NCBI RefSeq assembly: GCF_900116565.1
Contig: NZ_FPCJ01000001.1
Span: 1,426,001 to 1,490,000 of the forward strand
Direction: 5' to 3'
DNA from: Thermoflavifilum thermophilum
GTDB lineage: Bacteria > Bacteroidota > Bacteroidia > Chitinophagales > Chitinophagaceae
Length of the DNA: 64,000 bases
Every line of letters begins with the position of its first letter. The stretch's first letter is position 1. Below, piece after piece: positions 17,649 through 26,198 of this stretch. A model generated the notes under the pieces. It had not been told where the DNA came from. It did not search any database and saw only the letters and a list, made by a program, of their open reading frames with translations. The position numbers and the translations under genes are program-made.

Positions 17649-19276
17649 ACCTTTTGCTGGCCCATGTAGCGATTGTCGCGGGCATCATAGAATTCCACAA
17701 AGTAGGTGGCATCGCTTAGCCCATGTACCTGAATATCCTGATCCTGCGCAACCACCCATTGCTTGAGTACCTGTCCGGGCACGTTCACCAGTTGCATGCG
17801 CACCGGGTGTTTCACATTACGCAGGTGCACGGTGAAATGTCCATTGTTCGGGTTGGGGGTGATGATGATCTGAATAGCCCAGGGCACCTTCATGACGCTG
17901 GTGTACCGAATACAGCCACTCAATCCCACCATTTTCACACGATAGTAAGTCCACTGGTCGGTAGGATTGTAATCGTCCAGGTGGTAGTACAGCATATTCA
18001 TGCTGAAGCCGCCGGGAGCCTGGCTCTGGATGGTGTCGATATCTTGAAAGTCGGCTTCGCCCTGTATCTGGCGTTGCACCACGTAGTAGGCCATGTTGCG
18101 CTCGCCGTAGCTATGCCAGAACAGCTCCACATAGTCGGGACTGGTGCGCACGGCCAGCAGGTCGTTGTAATGCACGGAGGGGCACACATCGCCGCTGTAG
18201 ATGAGTGTGCTCACCGAGAGGTATTGCCCGCCGGCAGTGGGGTTGCCCGGGTTGGGAGCTGATGTGCTGAGCTCCTGCCGCAGGTTCATGTAATGACCAG
18301 TGAGGCGGATGCCGCCATAGGCAATTTGCCCGCCGTATAGGCGACCCACGCTGCTGCGGTCAATATCCCACTGGCCCTTCACCGGGTCGTAGAGCGACAC
18401 ATAGCTGCTGTCGCGGTAGGCGCTGAAGCGTGGACCTTCGTCCGACTCCTGGTGCTGGAGTAGCACATTGTACTGCAGGCCGGGCGAGGACGATTGTAGG
18501 TACCAGGTTTTTTTCACATAGTCGAGGTCGTTGATGGAGTCACGCATGGCATGGGCAAACACGTGGTTGAACACGCGCATGCCGATGCGGCCGCTGCCGG
18601 CGGTGAGCATCACGGCGGCGGGAGCATAGCTATAGGCATCGGTGCCGATGGGGAAAGCTACGGCGCTATCGGTGGGGCGGAGGCGGTCGCGGTACAGCAG
18701 GCCGCCAATCACGCCGGTGTCGGTAACCACATAGCGCTGGTTATCGTAGCCGGTGATGAGGCCGGCATCGCCGTCGCCCACCAGCAGGTTCCAACCGTTC
18801 AGGTAGAGGCGGCCGGTTTCGAAGTTCAGCACATGGCGCACGTGGAGGTCGCCTAAGTCGCCCAGCTGCACGCCCTGCGGGTTGGCGATGCTAAGGTTGG
18901 GGAAGGCGGGGCCCTGGCCGGTAGTGAGGGCATAGCCGCCGAAAATCGTTTGCCGGCCGCCACCCGCCGGGGGCAGGAAGCGGAAGAGGCCGCCCTGGCC
19001 GCTATGGCCATCGGCGCTCCCGTCGGGCAGCGAAGCCTGCATGCTGTTGGTCCACGATGTGCCGGCAAAGTTAACCACGGCGCCGGGCATGGTGCCCAGG
19101 CTGCCGTGGTTGATCATGGGGGAAAAGATGGACACCGTATCGTCGGGGAAAACAAACAATTGCCCTTTGTCCGGCACATAGGTGGCGTACGACTGACTCC
19201 AGGCCTGCATGGCTCTTATGATGTAGAGGCCTGTCATGAGGATCTGGATAAGGCGATATGGAAAACGAGCGTTCAA
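17633..19276 (-). CDS. Exported protein with T9SS type A C-terminal sorting domain
   Basis: A 547-residue protein with an N-terminal signal sequence (hydrophobic RLIQILMTGLYIIRAMQAWSQ, cleavage likely after AWSQ). The middle is rich in Gly, aromatic and short beta-strand patterns and is not recognised. The C-terminal 85 residues begin IQIIITPNPNNGHFTVHL and end in a short KVVVIH strand, the pattern of the type IX secretion C-terminal domain, so the protein should cross the outer membrane and be anchored or released. It starts 2 bp after the stop of the giant fibre gene, implying coupled translation. Its GC content is visibly higher than that of the centre of the fibre gene. Role unknown; a cell-surface partner of the fibre is a guess from position. 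Confidence 0.85.
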   Translation of the reverse strand: MNARFPYRLIQILMTGLYIIRAMQAWSQSYATYVPDKGQLFVFPDDTVSIFSPMINHGSLGTMPGAVVNFAGTSWTNSMQASLPDGSADGHSGQGGLFRFLPPAGGGRQTIFGGYALTTGQGPAFPNLSIANPQGVQLGDLGDLHVRHVLNFETGRLYLNGWNLLVGDGDAGLITGYDNQRYVVTDTGVIGGLLYRDRLRPTDSAVAFPIGTDAYSYAPAAVMLTAGSGRIGMRVFNHVFAHAMRDSINDLDYVKKTWYLQSSSPGLQYNVLLQHQESDEGPRFSAYRDSSYVSLYDPVKGQWDIDRSSVGRLYGGQIAYGGIRLTGHYMNLRQELSTSAPNPGNPTAGGQYLSVSTLIYSGDVCPSVHYNDLLAVRTSPDYVELFWHSYGERNMAYYVVQRQIQGEADFQDIDTIQSQAPGGFSMNMLYYHLDDYNPTDQWTYYRVKMVGLSGCIRYTSVMKVPWAIQIIITPNPNNGHFTVHLRNVKHPVRMQLVNVPGQVLKQWVVAQDQDIQVHGLSDATYFVEFYDARDNRYMGQQKVVVIH

Positions 19277-19278
19277 TT

Positions 19279-22200
19279 TTACTGGATGATAGTAATGTTA
19301 AAGGATTGCGTACCAAGAGAATGATTTACCAGATATACGTAAGCACCACTGGTATAGTTATCCGTATTCACAAATTGTACTTCGATTTGGTTTGTGCCTG
19401 TTACTCTTACATAGCCAATGGAAAGGGGATCCAGCCTGTTCCTCGGGTTGATGATAATTGTTGCATTATTGCTTAATGAAAATCCGTTTGGTAGAGTGAG
19501 TGTAACTGTGACATAGTGATTTCCCCAGAAGCTGGTGTTGTCTGAGATTTGGACGTTGGGAATGCTTACGATATTATTTAATACCGTTCCCTGTTGCCCT
19601 AATTTGAAATTGCCATTCACATCGAGGTTGGCCTGGGGGGTGGTGGTATGAATGCCCACGTTATTGGAATTGTTTCCTAAAATGAAAGCATTCGCTTGAT
19701 TAGTGGACACCCCGTTGCCGATAGCTACGCTGTTTTGTGCGCCTGCTGTAGCCGCATTGCCAAGAGCCACGCTTTGATATCCTGTGGCTTGTGCATTACT
19801 GCCCACAGCTATATTATTATTTTGCGTGGCAGACGCCGAATTGCCTATCGCAGTAGAAAGATATCCGGTTGCAGAGGCATTATATCCCACGGCTACAGAC
19901 TGGCTGTCTGCAGTTGCATTAGCTCCAAAAGCCGCACTTCGATAAGTTACGTTTGATCCGGCACCCAAAGCCACGTCACTCTCCCCACCGGCTACCCCGA
20001 TATACCCTGCATTTTGATTGTTTGTCTTAAATGTAAGTCCTTGATAATCAGTAGTTCCAATAAAATTGGATGAATGATTCGTGCCCGCATTTCCGGTCAG
20101 CGACCAGGCATTGAGTGCCGTTGATAGGTTCTGCCATTGAGGGGCTGCTCCGGCGCCCTGAGATACCAGCACCTGACCTGTTGTACCCGCATTCCCCGCC
20201 GGCATCAAAGCGCCGGAAAACTGGATATTGCCGTTTACATCCAATCTTTGTTGCGGATTCGTGTTTCCCAGGCCGGTATTTCCGTTATTGAGAATAGTCA
20301 GCATATCCTGATTCACACCACCTGTTCTTCTCCGGATCGAAAAGGCATCGGTGGCGAGTACATAGAAATCCCACCACATGTTTGCAGTGTTGGTTGCATC
20401 GTCGTTATTTCCCCAGATCAGTTCCACGGCAGGATTTTGGCCGGTATTGTTTGTGAATCGCCATACCCGCATCACAGCCGTCGGATCAATCAAGCTAAAT
20501 GTTCGTCCCAAATTGCCGGGTGTGCCGGATTGCAATCTGGTGGTGGTCACACTGGTTCCAAATGCAGCCTGGCCATTGGCTTGAAAAGACACCAGTGGAT
20601 TATTGGTGCCTATCCCCACGTTACCACCGGCAGTAATCCGCATTTGTTCCGTATTGTTGGTTTTGAACACCAGATCGTTGTTATCGGTAGTGCCGAGGAA
20701 GTTGGTGCCGGGTGTAGTGCCGCTGTTGCCGGTCAGATGCCAGGATGTGGGATCGGTTTCCAGCGTGGAAAGCGAAGTCCAGGAAGGCAGGTTGCCCGCT
20801 CCATTTGAAGTCAAGACCTGATTGGCCGTTCCGTAGTTCCCTGCAAGGCTAAGGCCTTTATCAAGCCTGAGGTTGCCGGTGAAATGGCTGCTGCCGTTAA
20901 CGGTGAGCAGGCTATCGGGAGTCGTGGTGCTTATGCCTACCTTTCCATTGTCATAGATGATGCCACTCCCCAACGTATTACTCCCCGTGAACTTGGCAAC
21001 ATAATTCGTGGTACCGGATATATTAGCTGCAGGCAGGAAATTGGGCGTCCAGTTCACCCAGTTGGAGCCATTGTATTGTAATAACTGCCCGCTGGATGGG
21101 CTTGTAAGGGAAACATTATTCAGATTCCCCAATCCAAGCGATACAGCTCCTGTGCTTCCATTCACAGAAGTTACCGGGAAATTGATGTTTACATTGGAAG
21201 CAGATGTAATCCTGCCTTTAGCATCTACCGTGAACTGGCCGATCTGCGTAGAACTGCCATACGTACCTGCTGTTACCCCTGAGTTGGCTAAGGTTGTGCT
21301 GATGGAAGTGGTGCCACTGCCTGTAACATCACCTGATAGCGTTATCGTTTGATTGCCGGTTAAATAGTTGGGTGTCCAGGGCACCCAGTTTGTTCCGTTA
21401 TATTGCAACAACTGCCCACTGGTAGGTGCTGTGGATGATACGCCTACACCTTGTAGCTGATTGGCATTCCAGATAGCAGAAGTGTTCTGAGCAGTTACGG
21501 TAAAGCTGGGATTGCTACCAACTGTCTGACTCCCACCTGTTATGCTTATCCCCGAACCAGCATTGAGGGTTACCGTCTTTGCAGTAGCTACGGGGTCAGT
21601 TTCGGTGTAAGAAGTCAGGTAGTTGGGCGTCCAGTTTTTCCATTTACCGGATGTGTTATCATATTGGAGTAATTGCCCATTGGATGGAGTGGTGATGTTG
21701 ACATCTCCTAAATCAGCTAAATTAAGCGTTACCGCTCCTGTTTTTGTGTTTACAGAAGTAACGGGGAATGAAATAGAAACATTCGATGCACTGGTTACTC
21801 TGCCTTTGGAATCTACGGTAAATTGACCAACATGTGTAGCATCTCCGTATGTGCCAGCAGTAACCCCCGAATTAGCTAAAGTTACAGGTATAGATGTTGT
21901 GCCACTGCCTGTTGCATCTCCGGATAGAGTTATAGTTTGGTTAGCTGTGAGGTAATTGGGTGTCCAATTCTTCCATTTACCAGATGTATTGTCATATTGA
22001 AGCAACTGACCATTAGTAGGAGTTGTTATGTTTGCATCCCCTAAATCTGATAAATTAAGGGTTACTGCCCCCGTCTTAGTGTTTACAGAAGTAACAGGAA
22101 AACTTATAGATACATTAGATGCAGCTGTTATTCTACCTTTAGCATCAACAGTAAACTGTCCAACAGAAGTTGCGCTTCCGTATGTTCCTGCAGTAACCCC

Positions 22201-23775
22201 AGATGCTGGCAAATCATTAGCAACTAAAGCACGGAATGAAGGAGTTCCGCTTGTCCCATTAGGAGATGCAAATACTAAATTGGCCGATTGAGAAGCCAAT
22301 CCTACGCTTATAGTACCTGAAGTAGTTACAGGAGAGCCTGATACGGTAAACACAGATGGCATCGAAAGCCCTACAGAAGTAACTGTACCCCCTGTTCCTG
22401 TAGCTGTTAATACTCCTGTAGATGAATTTAACGACAATCCGCTCCCCAAAATAATCTCCTGCACTGTCCCATTTGTTGCGGAATATCTCCCTAATAAAGT
22501 TCCTGCTGTTACATTCTGAATCTTAGAGTAGGTTACAGCTCCATTGTTTATGGTTAAAGTGGGGGACAAAGCTGTACTCCCGGATGCTGAACCGGATATA
22601 TCTCCAGATGCAGTAAAAGTAATAGTCTGGTTAGCGGTTAGATAGTTAGGTGTCCAGTTGACCCATTTACCGGTAGAGCTATTATACTGCAATAGCTGAC
22701 CATTGGATGGAGAACTGATGGTAGCATCTCCCAACATAGACAGGTTATAGTCCCCCGATGCCGGCGTTACATTGCCCGTCCTTGAATTGAAACTTAATAC
22801 CCCCGTGTTGGATATAACACCCGTTGAGTTGTTTACCGATATGCCCATACTCCCACTGTAATAATTCCTGACATAATTTTTTGTGGTTAAGGAATTCGCA
22901 GAACTGGTATCGGCCTGCCAGGTTACGTTTGCAGAGCCATTATACCCCGATCCCGAAAGCCCATATCCTGCGCTGTGTGTACCCACAACAGACTGTGCCT
23001 GCCCCGTTGTGTTGCCGGTGCCTCCATTGGCTATGTTCAACACTCCGCCCAATGTAACAGCTCCTGCGGTAGCCGATGAAGGTGTTAACCCGGTTGTACC
23101 ACCTGAGAACGATAGTACTCCCGTATTGCTGATCTGCCCCGTCGTACTGTTATACCCAATCCCTGTACCCGCCGATAGCTCCCCTCTCACCTTCTGCCAG
23201 AAATTGGAAATATACCCCGTGTCCATGGTCGTTGGTGTCCAGGCCGAACTCGTGCTGTTGTACATGAGAAACTGATTGGCCGTAGGCGCCGTCGCAGAAA
23301 CCTTGACGTTCTGCAGGCTATCCGCATTCCAGATAGGTGATGTATTGGGCACCGTGAGGGTGAATGTGGGGTTGCTGCCCAGCTGTTGGGTGCCGCCCGC
23401 TACATTGATGGCGCTGTTACCAGCTGTTACGGATACGGTTTTGGCTGTAGCTACGGGGTCGGTTTCTCGACTGGCGAGGTTCACAAAGTCCACGATCTTC
23501 ACCCATTGGCCATCTTTGCGGATCATGAGGCAGCTATCGCTGGTGCCCACGTAGTAGATGAGCATGCCATTGGGAATGGGGTTCGGATGAAAGGCATTCG
23601 TATCGCTGATGCGGGGCAACAGTAAGCCCTGGTTGTTGCTTTCCAGTTCCAGCAGGGCTGTTTTATCGATTGTCGTTGGGTTGTTTCCTAATTTCAGTTG
23701 CTGGGCCTGGCTGCTCAGGCAGGCCAGCAGCAGAAAAAGCAGGAAAAGCCATTGTTTGTATCTGGTTATTTTCAT
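19279..23775 (-). CDS. Giant exported fibre-like protein with tail-fibre-type and YadA-head-type repeats
   Basis: The start is moved to the ATG at 23775, which begins a clear signal peptide (MKITRYKQWLFLLFLLLACL, then SSQAQ); 31 upstream in-frame codons look non-coding. The 1498-residue protein starts with a module (KLGNNPTTIDKTALLELES) shared with the next gene upstream. The centre carries five GQLLQY-type units ending WTPNYL or WTPNFL, and three GTYG..GQFTVD.KGR.T.ASNV units like those of phage tail fibres. It then has two W-LTGN-GT-NF-GTTD modules, and a stretch near residues 1265-1362 with AxGxxAxAxGxxS heptad-like repeats resembling YadA/Hep_Hag head repeats. The C-terminus is a small beta domain without a T9SS tag or S74 chaperone peptidase. 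It is probably a trimeric surface fibre or adhesin; function unproven. Confidence 0.85.
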   Translation of the reverse strand: MKITRYKQWLFLLFLLLACLSSQAQQLKLGNNPTTIDKTALLELESNNQGLLLPRISDTNAFHPNPIPNGMLIYYVGTSDSCLMIRKDGQWVKIVDFVNLASRETDPVATAKTVSVTAGNSAINVAGGTQQLGSNPTFTLTVPNTSPIWNADSLQNVKVSATAPTANQFLMYNSTSSAWTPTTMDTGYISNFWQKVRGELSAGTGIGYNSTTGQISNTGVLSFSGGTTGLTPSSATAGAVTLGGVLNIANGGTGNTTGQAQSVVGTHSAGYGLSGSGYNGSANVTWQADTSSANSLTTKNYVRNYYSGSMGISVNNSTGVISNTGVLSFNSRTGNVTPASGDYNLSMLGDATISSPSNGQLLQYNSSTGKWVNWTPNYLTANQTITFTASGDISGSASGSTALSPTLTINNGAVTYSKIQNVTAGTLLGRYSATNGTVQEIILGSGLSLNSSTGVLTATGTGGTVTSVGLSMPSVFTVSGSPVTTSGTISVGLASQSANLVFASPNGTSGTPSFRALVANDLPASGVTAGTYGSATSVGQFTVDAKGRITAASNVSISFPVTSVNTKTGAVTLNLSDLGDANITTPTNGQLLQYDNTSGKWKNWTPNYLTANQTITLSGDATGSGTTSIPVTLANSGVTAGTYGDATHVGQFTVDSKGRVTSASNVSISFPVTSVNTKTGAVTLNLADLGDVNITTPSNGQLLQYDNTSGKWKNWTPNYLTSYTETDPVATAKTVTLNAGSGISITGGSQTVGSNPSFTVTAQNTSAIWNANQLQGVGVSSTAPTSGQLLQYNGTNWVPWTPNYLTGNQTITLSGDVTGSGTTSISTTLANSGVTAGTYGSSTQIGQFTVDAKGRITSASNVNINFPVTSVNGSTGAVSLGLGNLNNVSLTSPSSGQLLQYNGSNWVNWTPNFLPAANISGTTNYVAKFTGSNTLGSGIIYDNGKVGISTTTPDSLLTVNGSSHFTGNLRLDKGLSLAGNYGTANQVLTSNGAGNLPSWTSLSTLETDPTSWHLTGNSGTTPGTNFLGTTDNNDLVFKTNNTEQMRITAGGNVGIGTNNPLVSFQANGQAAFGTSVTTTRLQSGTPGNLGRTFSLIDPTAVMRVWRFTNNTGQNPAVELIWGNNDDATNTANMWWDFYVLATDAFSIRRRTGGVNQDMLTILNNGNTGLGNTNPQQRLDVNGNIQFSGALMPAGNAGTTGQVLVSQGAGAAPQWQNLSTALNAWSLTGNAGTNHSSNFIGTTDYQGLTFKTNNQNAGYIGVAGGESDVALGAGSNVTYRSAAFGANATADSQSVAVGYNASATGYLSTAIGNSASATQNNNIAVGSNAQATGYQSVALGNAATAGAQNSVAIGNGVSTNQANAFILGNNSNNVGIHTTTPQANLDVNGNFKLGQQGTVLNNIVSIPNVQISDNTSFWGNHYVTVTLTLPNGFSLSNNATIIINPRNRLDPLSIGYVRVTGTNQIEVQFVNTDNYTSGAYVYLVNHSLGTQSFNITIIQ

Positions 23776-23891
23776 AGGTCTGGTTCTTAGGTTAACGCCT
23801 GTCGCGTTGTTTTTCATCCTGTTCCCGGTAGTATTCTCCTCCGGGATCCGGATCTGCCCATTCATCACCCAACCCCATCCGGAGCTATTCC

Positions 23892-23928
23892 CCTCGTCCC
23901 CATCCTGAGCCCAGCGAAGGATCTCCCC
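23892..23928. repeat. Partial copy C of the dispersed intergenic repeat
   Basis: About 37 bp (CCTCGTCCCCATCCTGAG followed by the CCAGCGAAGGATCTCC word) match one arm of the repeats at 17381-17515 and 29922-30069. The palindromic core is absent. It lies in the 220-bp gap between the two fibre genes. Confidence 0.7.
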
Positions 23929-23995
23929 GACGACGGGTGGGGGGCATCATACAAAAAAGGCAATAGGGCAAAAGATTGGGGCAAACACACGGTCC

Positions 23996-25786
23996 TTATT
24001 TCTGGATGATGTACCAGTTGGTGCCATCGGTTTGGAGGGTCACAAAAGTCCAGTCGTTGTAGATGGTGTAGCTTGAGCCTCCCTCAATCTGTCCGCTGGA
24101 AGGAGTAATGGTCAGGGCGTTGTCGATGCCTCCGTTACCAATTTTTTTGATGGTATAGATACGGCCATTTAATCCCGCAGGATTGGGAAGGGTTACGGTA
24201 ATAGGTCCACCCGAGCAATTAGCCAGAATGGTATGGTCTTTTTCGGTGGCTGTATAGTTAGCTGTCACGGTAGTAATAGCCAGTGAAAAAGAGCCCTGTA
24301 CCTGTAAGGTGGAATTGGGCGTGCCGGTGGTGCCAATGGCCAGCGAATCGCGGAAGCTCTTGGTGCCGGCGAATTTTTGCGCCAGGGTATCCATGACGCC
24401 GCGAACGGTATCAGCGGCGGTGGGAATGTTGATGATGGTTTTATCAGCCGCACTGCTGTCGATATAGATATCGTGCTTGGAAGCGTCTTTGCCTACCTGC
24501 AGTTGTTTGAAGGCCGATTGGTTGAGGGTTTTTTGCAGGACCACGCCTGAAGAATTGCGGATGAGCACATTATTACCGTCGGTGGGGGCTGCATTGCCAA
24601 TATTGGCCAGGGTAAGGGTGCTGCCGGAGTTGCCATTCAGCACGGTGTTGCCATTAACGGTGGCATTGTTCTGGAAGGTAGCAGCCCCGGTGACATTCAG
24701 GGTGCCCCCCACGGTACTATTGCCGTTGACCGTACTGTTCTGGTTGACAGTCAGGTTGCTCTGGAGGGTAGCGTCGCCGGTTACCTGTAGGGTGCCCCCT
24801 ACGGTACTATTGCCTGTTACAGCACTATTTCCCGACACGCCGAGGTTTTGGTTGATTTGCACGTTACCGGTAAAAGTTTTATCCCCTCCCAAAGTTTGAG
24901 TGCCGGCCGTGATGGCGCCGGGATGGGTGGCATCGGCGGCATGCAGGGTGATGACTTTGGCTGCGTTATCAACGGTTAGTCCGTTGTTGTCCGGGGTGGT
25001 AGAAAACGCTGCACTCCAGCTGGCGGCAGCATATTGCAGTTTCAGGTAGTCGGCATACGACAGGAAACCGGCCGTTTGGGTGGTATTGTTTACGACCGGC
25101 ACATTCAGGGTAAGGGTGCTGTCGGTAGCGTTAGGCGTAAAGCCAAAGTTGGGACTGGTTGTGGAACTATCGGCTTTCAGGGTAATGCCTTCGTTGCGCA
25201 AGCCGTTTAAAATCTGGATAGCATCCCGGAAAGCGGCGTTAGACAGGTTCCTGCGTTTGATGATATTGCCGTTGCTGGGGTCAATAACCAGCACCTGCAA
25301 GGTATCGGTGGTTTGGGGTAGGTTAGGCAATTCGAGGTAGCCATCCTTGGTGATGTGTACGGCTTCCACGCCGTTGGCACCGATGCGTACAGGCTGGGCA
25401 TCGCGGGTGCCTAAGAAATTTCCGGCCGAGTCGGTACCCCAGTTACCCCCGCGGCGCCAGAAAGCCGTGGTGTCGTCGGCAGCTACCGAAAGCTGGGCCC
25501 AGTAGCCATTGCGACGTACATAAAGGCCCGGATTGGGTGCCTTGGAGAGGTAAATGATCATCCCATCCGGTGGAGCCGGCGTGATGCTGTTGATCAACAC
25601 GGTATCGGTCAGCCGGGTCAGCAACAGCCCCTGGCGGTCGCTCTCCAATTCCAGGATGGCTGATTTCTGGATGTTGGTGGGATTGCTTCCGATTTTCAGC
25701 TGCGCAAAGCTGCGCGAAGCCAGAATAGAAAAGGTGGCGAAAAATACCACACACGCCACCCGGTGGTGATTGGTGAACAGTTTCAT
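23996..25786 (-). CDS. Exported fibre-like repeat protein
   Basis: The start is the ATG at 25786 (MKLFTNHHRVACVVFFATFS, then a signal-peptidase site near SFAQ); 23 codons upstream are ignored. The 596-residue protein has the same N-terminal module as the giant fibre (LKIGSNPTNIQKSAILELES, QGLLL, DGMIIYL). A W--GNWGTDSAGNFLGTRD unit follows. A region of short repeats reads G-NSTVGGTL-VTGDATLQ-N-TVN (about residues 325-400), and a C-terminal domain (TATEKDHTILANCSGGPIT to DGTNWYIIQK) is of the type that ends phage tail and spike proteins. There is no T9SS tag. It is probably a surface fibre paralogous to its neighbour; function unknown. Confidence 0.82.
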   Translation of the reverse strand: MKLFTNHHRVACVVFFATFSILASRSFAQLKIGSNPTNIQKSAILELESDRQGLLLTRLTDTVLINSITPAPPDGMIIYLSKAPNPGLYVRRNGYWAQLSVAADDTTAFWRRGGNWGTDSAGNFLGTRDAQPVRIGANGVEAVHITKDGYLELPNLPQTTDTLQVLVIDPSNGNIIKRRNLSNAAFRDAIQILNGLRNEGITLKADSSTTSPNFGFTPNATDSTLTLNVPVVNNTTQTAGFLSYADYLKLQYAAASWSAAFSTTPDNNGLTVDNAAKVITLHAADATHPGAITAGTQTLGGDKTFTGNVQINQNLGVSGNSAVTGNSTVGGTLQVTGDATLQSNLTVNQNSTVNGNSTVGGTLNVTGAATFQNNATVNGNTVLNGNSGSTLTLANIGNAAPTDGNNVLIRNSSGVVLQKTLNQSAFKQLQVGKDASKHDIYIDSSAADKTIINIPTAADTVRGVMDTLAQKFAGTKSFRDSLAIGTTGTPNSTLQVQGSFSLAITTVTANYTATEKDHTILANCSGGPITVTLPNPAGLNGRIYTIKKIGNGGIDNALTITPSSGQIEGGSSYTIYNDWTFVTLQTDGTNWYIIQK

Positions 25787-26198
25787 AGGATATTGGTTTT
25801 TATAGGCAACAATAAAATACGTAACGAATAGAGAATGGGTTTTCTCTATCTGCACATCCTTTCATCTACCTCAATCCAACCCCTGACTCCGCACTTTTCT
25901 GTGATCACCACAAGACACCAGCAAAGTAAAAAAGTTTTTTTCAAAAATGCAACAATTTTCTATGTAATTTTTTTCATAATGTAAAAAAATGAATATATCT
26001 AACGTGTGTGAATTACACGAATTTGTGAGAAGTATAGCCGAAACTCAAGGCTGGTGTAGTTTTTACTCAAATAACAATTATTTTGATGTGTATATTTTGT
26101 GGCATGGGCAAAAATCGGGAAGATGAAAAATTTTTCAAAATAGCAGGCAAGAGCCTGTTTGAAAGGAGGCATTTTGTATTTTCAGGCAAATTTTACCC
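25787..26198. other. 412-bp AT-rich divergent intergenic region
   Basis: It separates the minus-strand fibre gene from the plus-strand FG-GAP lipoprotein. It is much more AT-rich than the flanking genes. It holds a candidate minus-strand promoter (25922-25952) and a small inverted repeat CGTGT/ACACG at 26003-26007 and 26015-26019. On the plus strand only imperfect -7 boxes occur (for example TTATTTTG and ATATTTTG near 26078-26099). No RNA gene or small ORF is convincing. Confidence 0.7.
25922..25952 (-). promoter_or_regulatory. Candidate promoter for the 23996-25786 fibre gene
   Basis: On the minus strand, TTG (25952-25950), 20 bp, then TTACTTTG (25929-25922), which matches TAnnTTTG at 7 of 8 positions. 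Transcription would start near 25915 and leave a leader of about 130 nt. Imperfect match, so tentative. Confidence 0.35.

Noticed and set aside
21000-22700. CRISPR-like array because of repeated DNA words
   Set aside because: The repeats are codon-level units within one long reading frame, of uneven spacing and imperfect identity; there are no cas genes.
19279-25786. Prophage or tailocin remnant suggested by tail-fibre-like repeats
   Set aside because: No capsid, sheath, baseplate, lysis or integrase genes are present, and both fibre proteins have signal peptides, which phage fibres lack.
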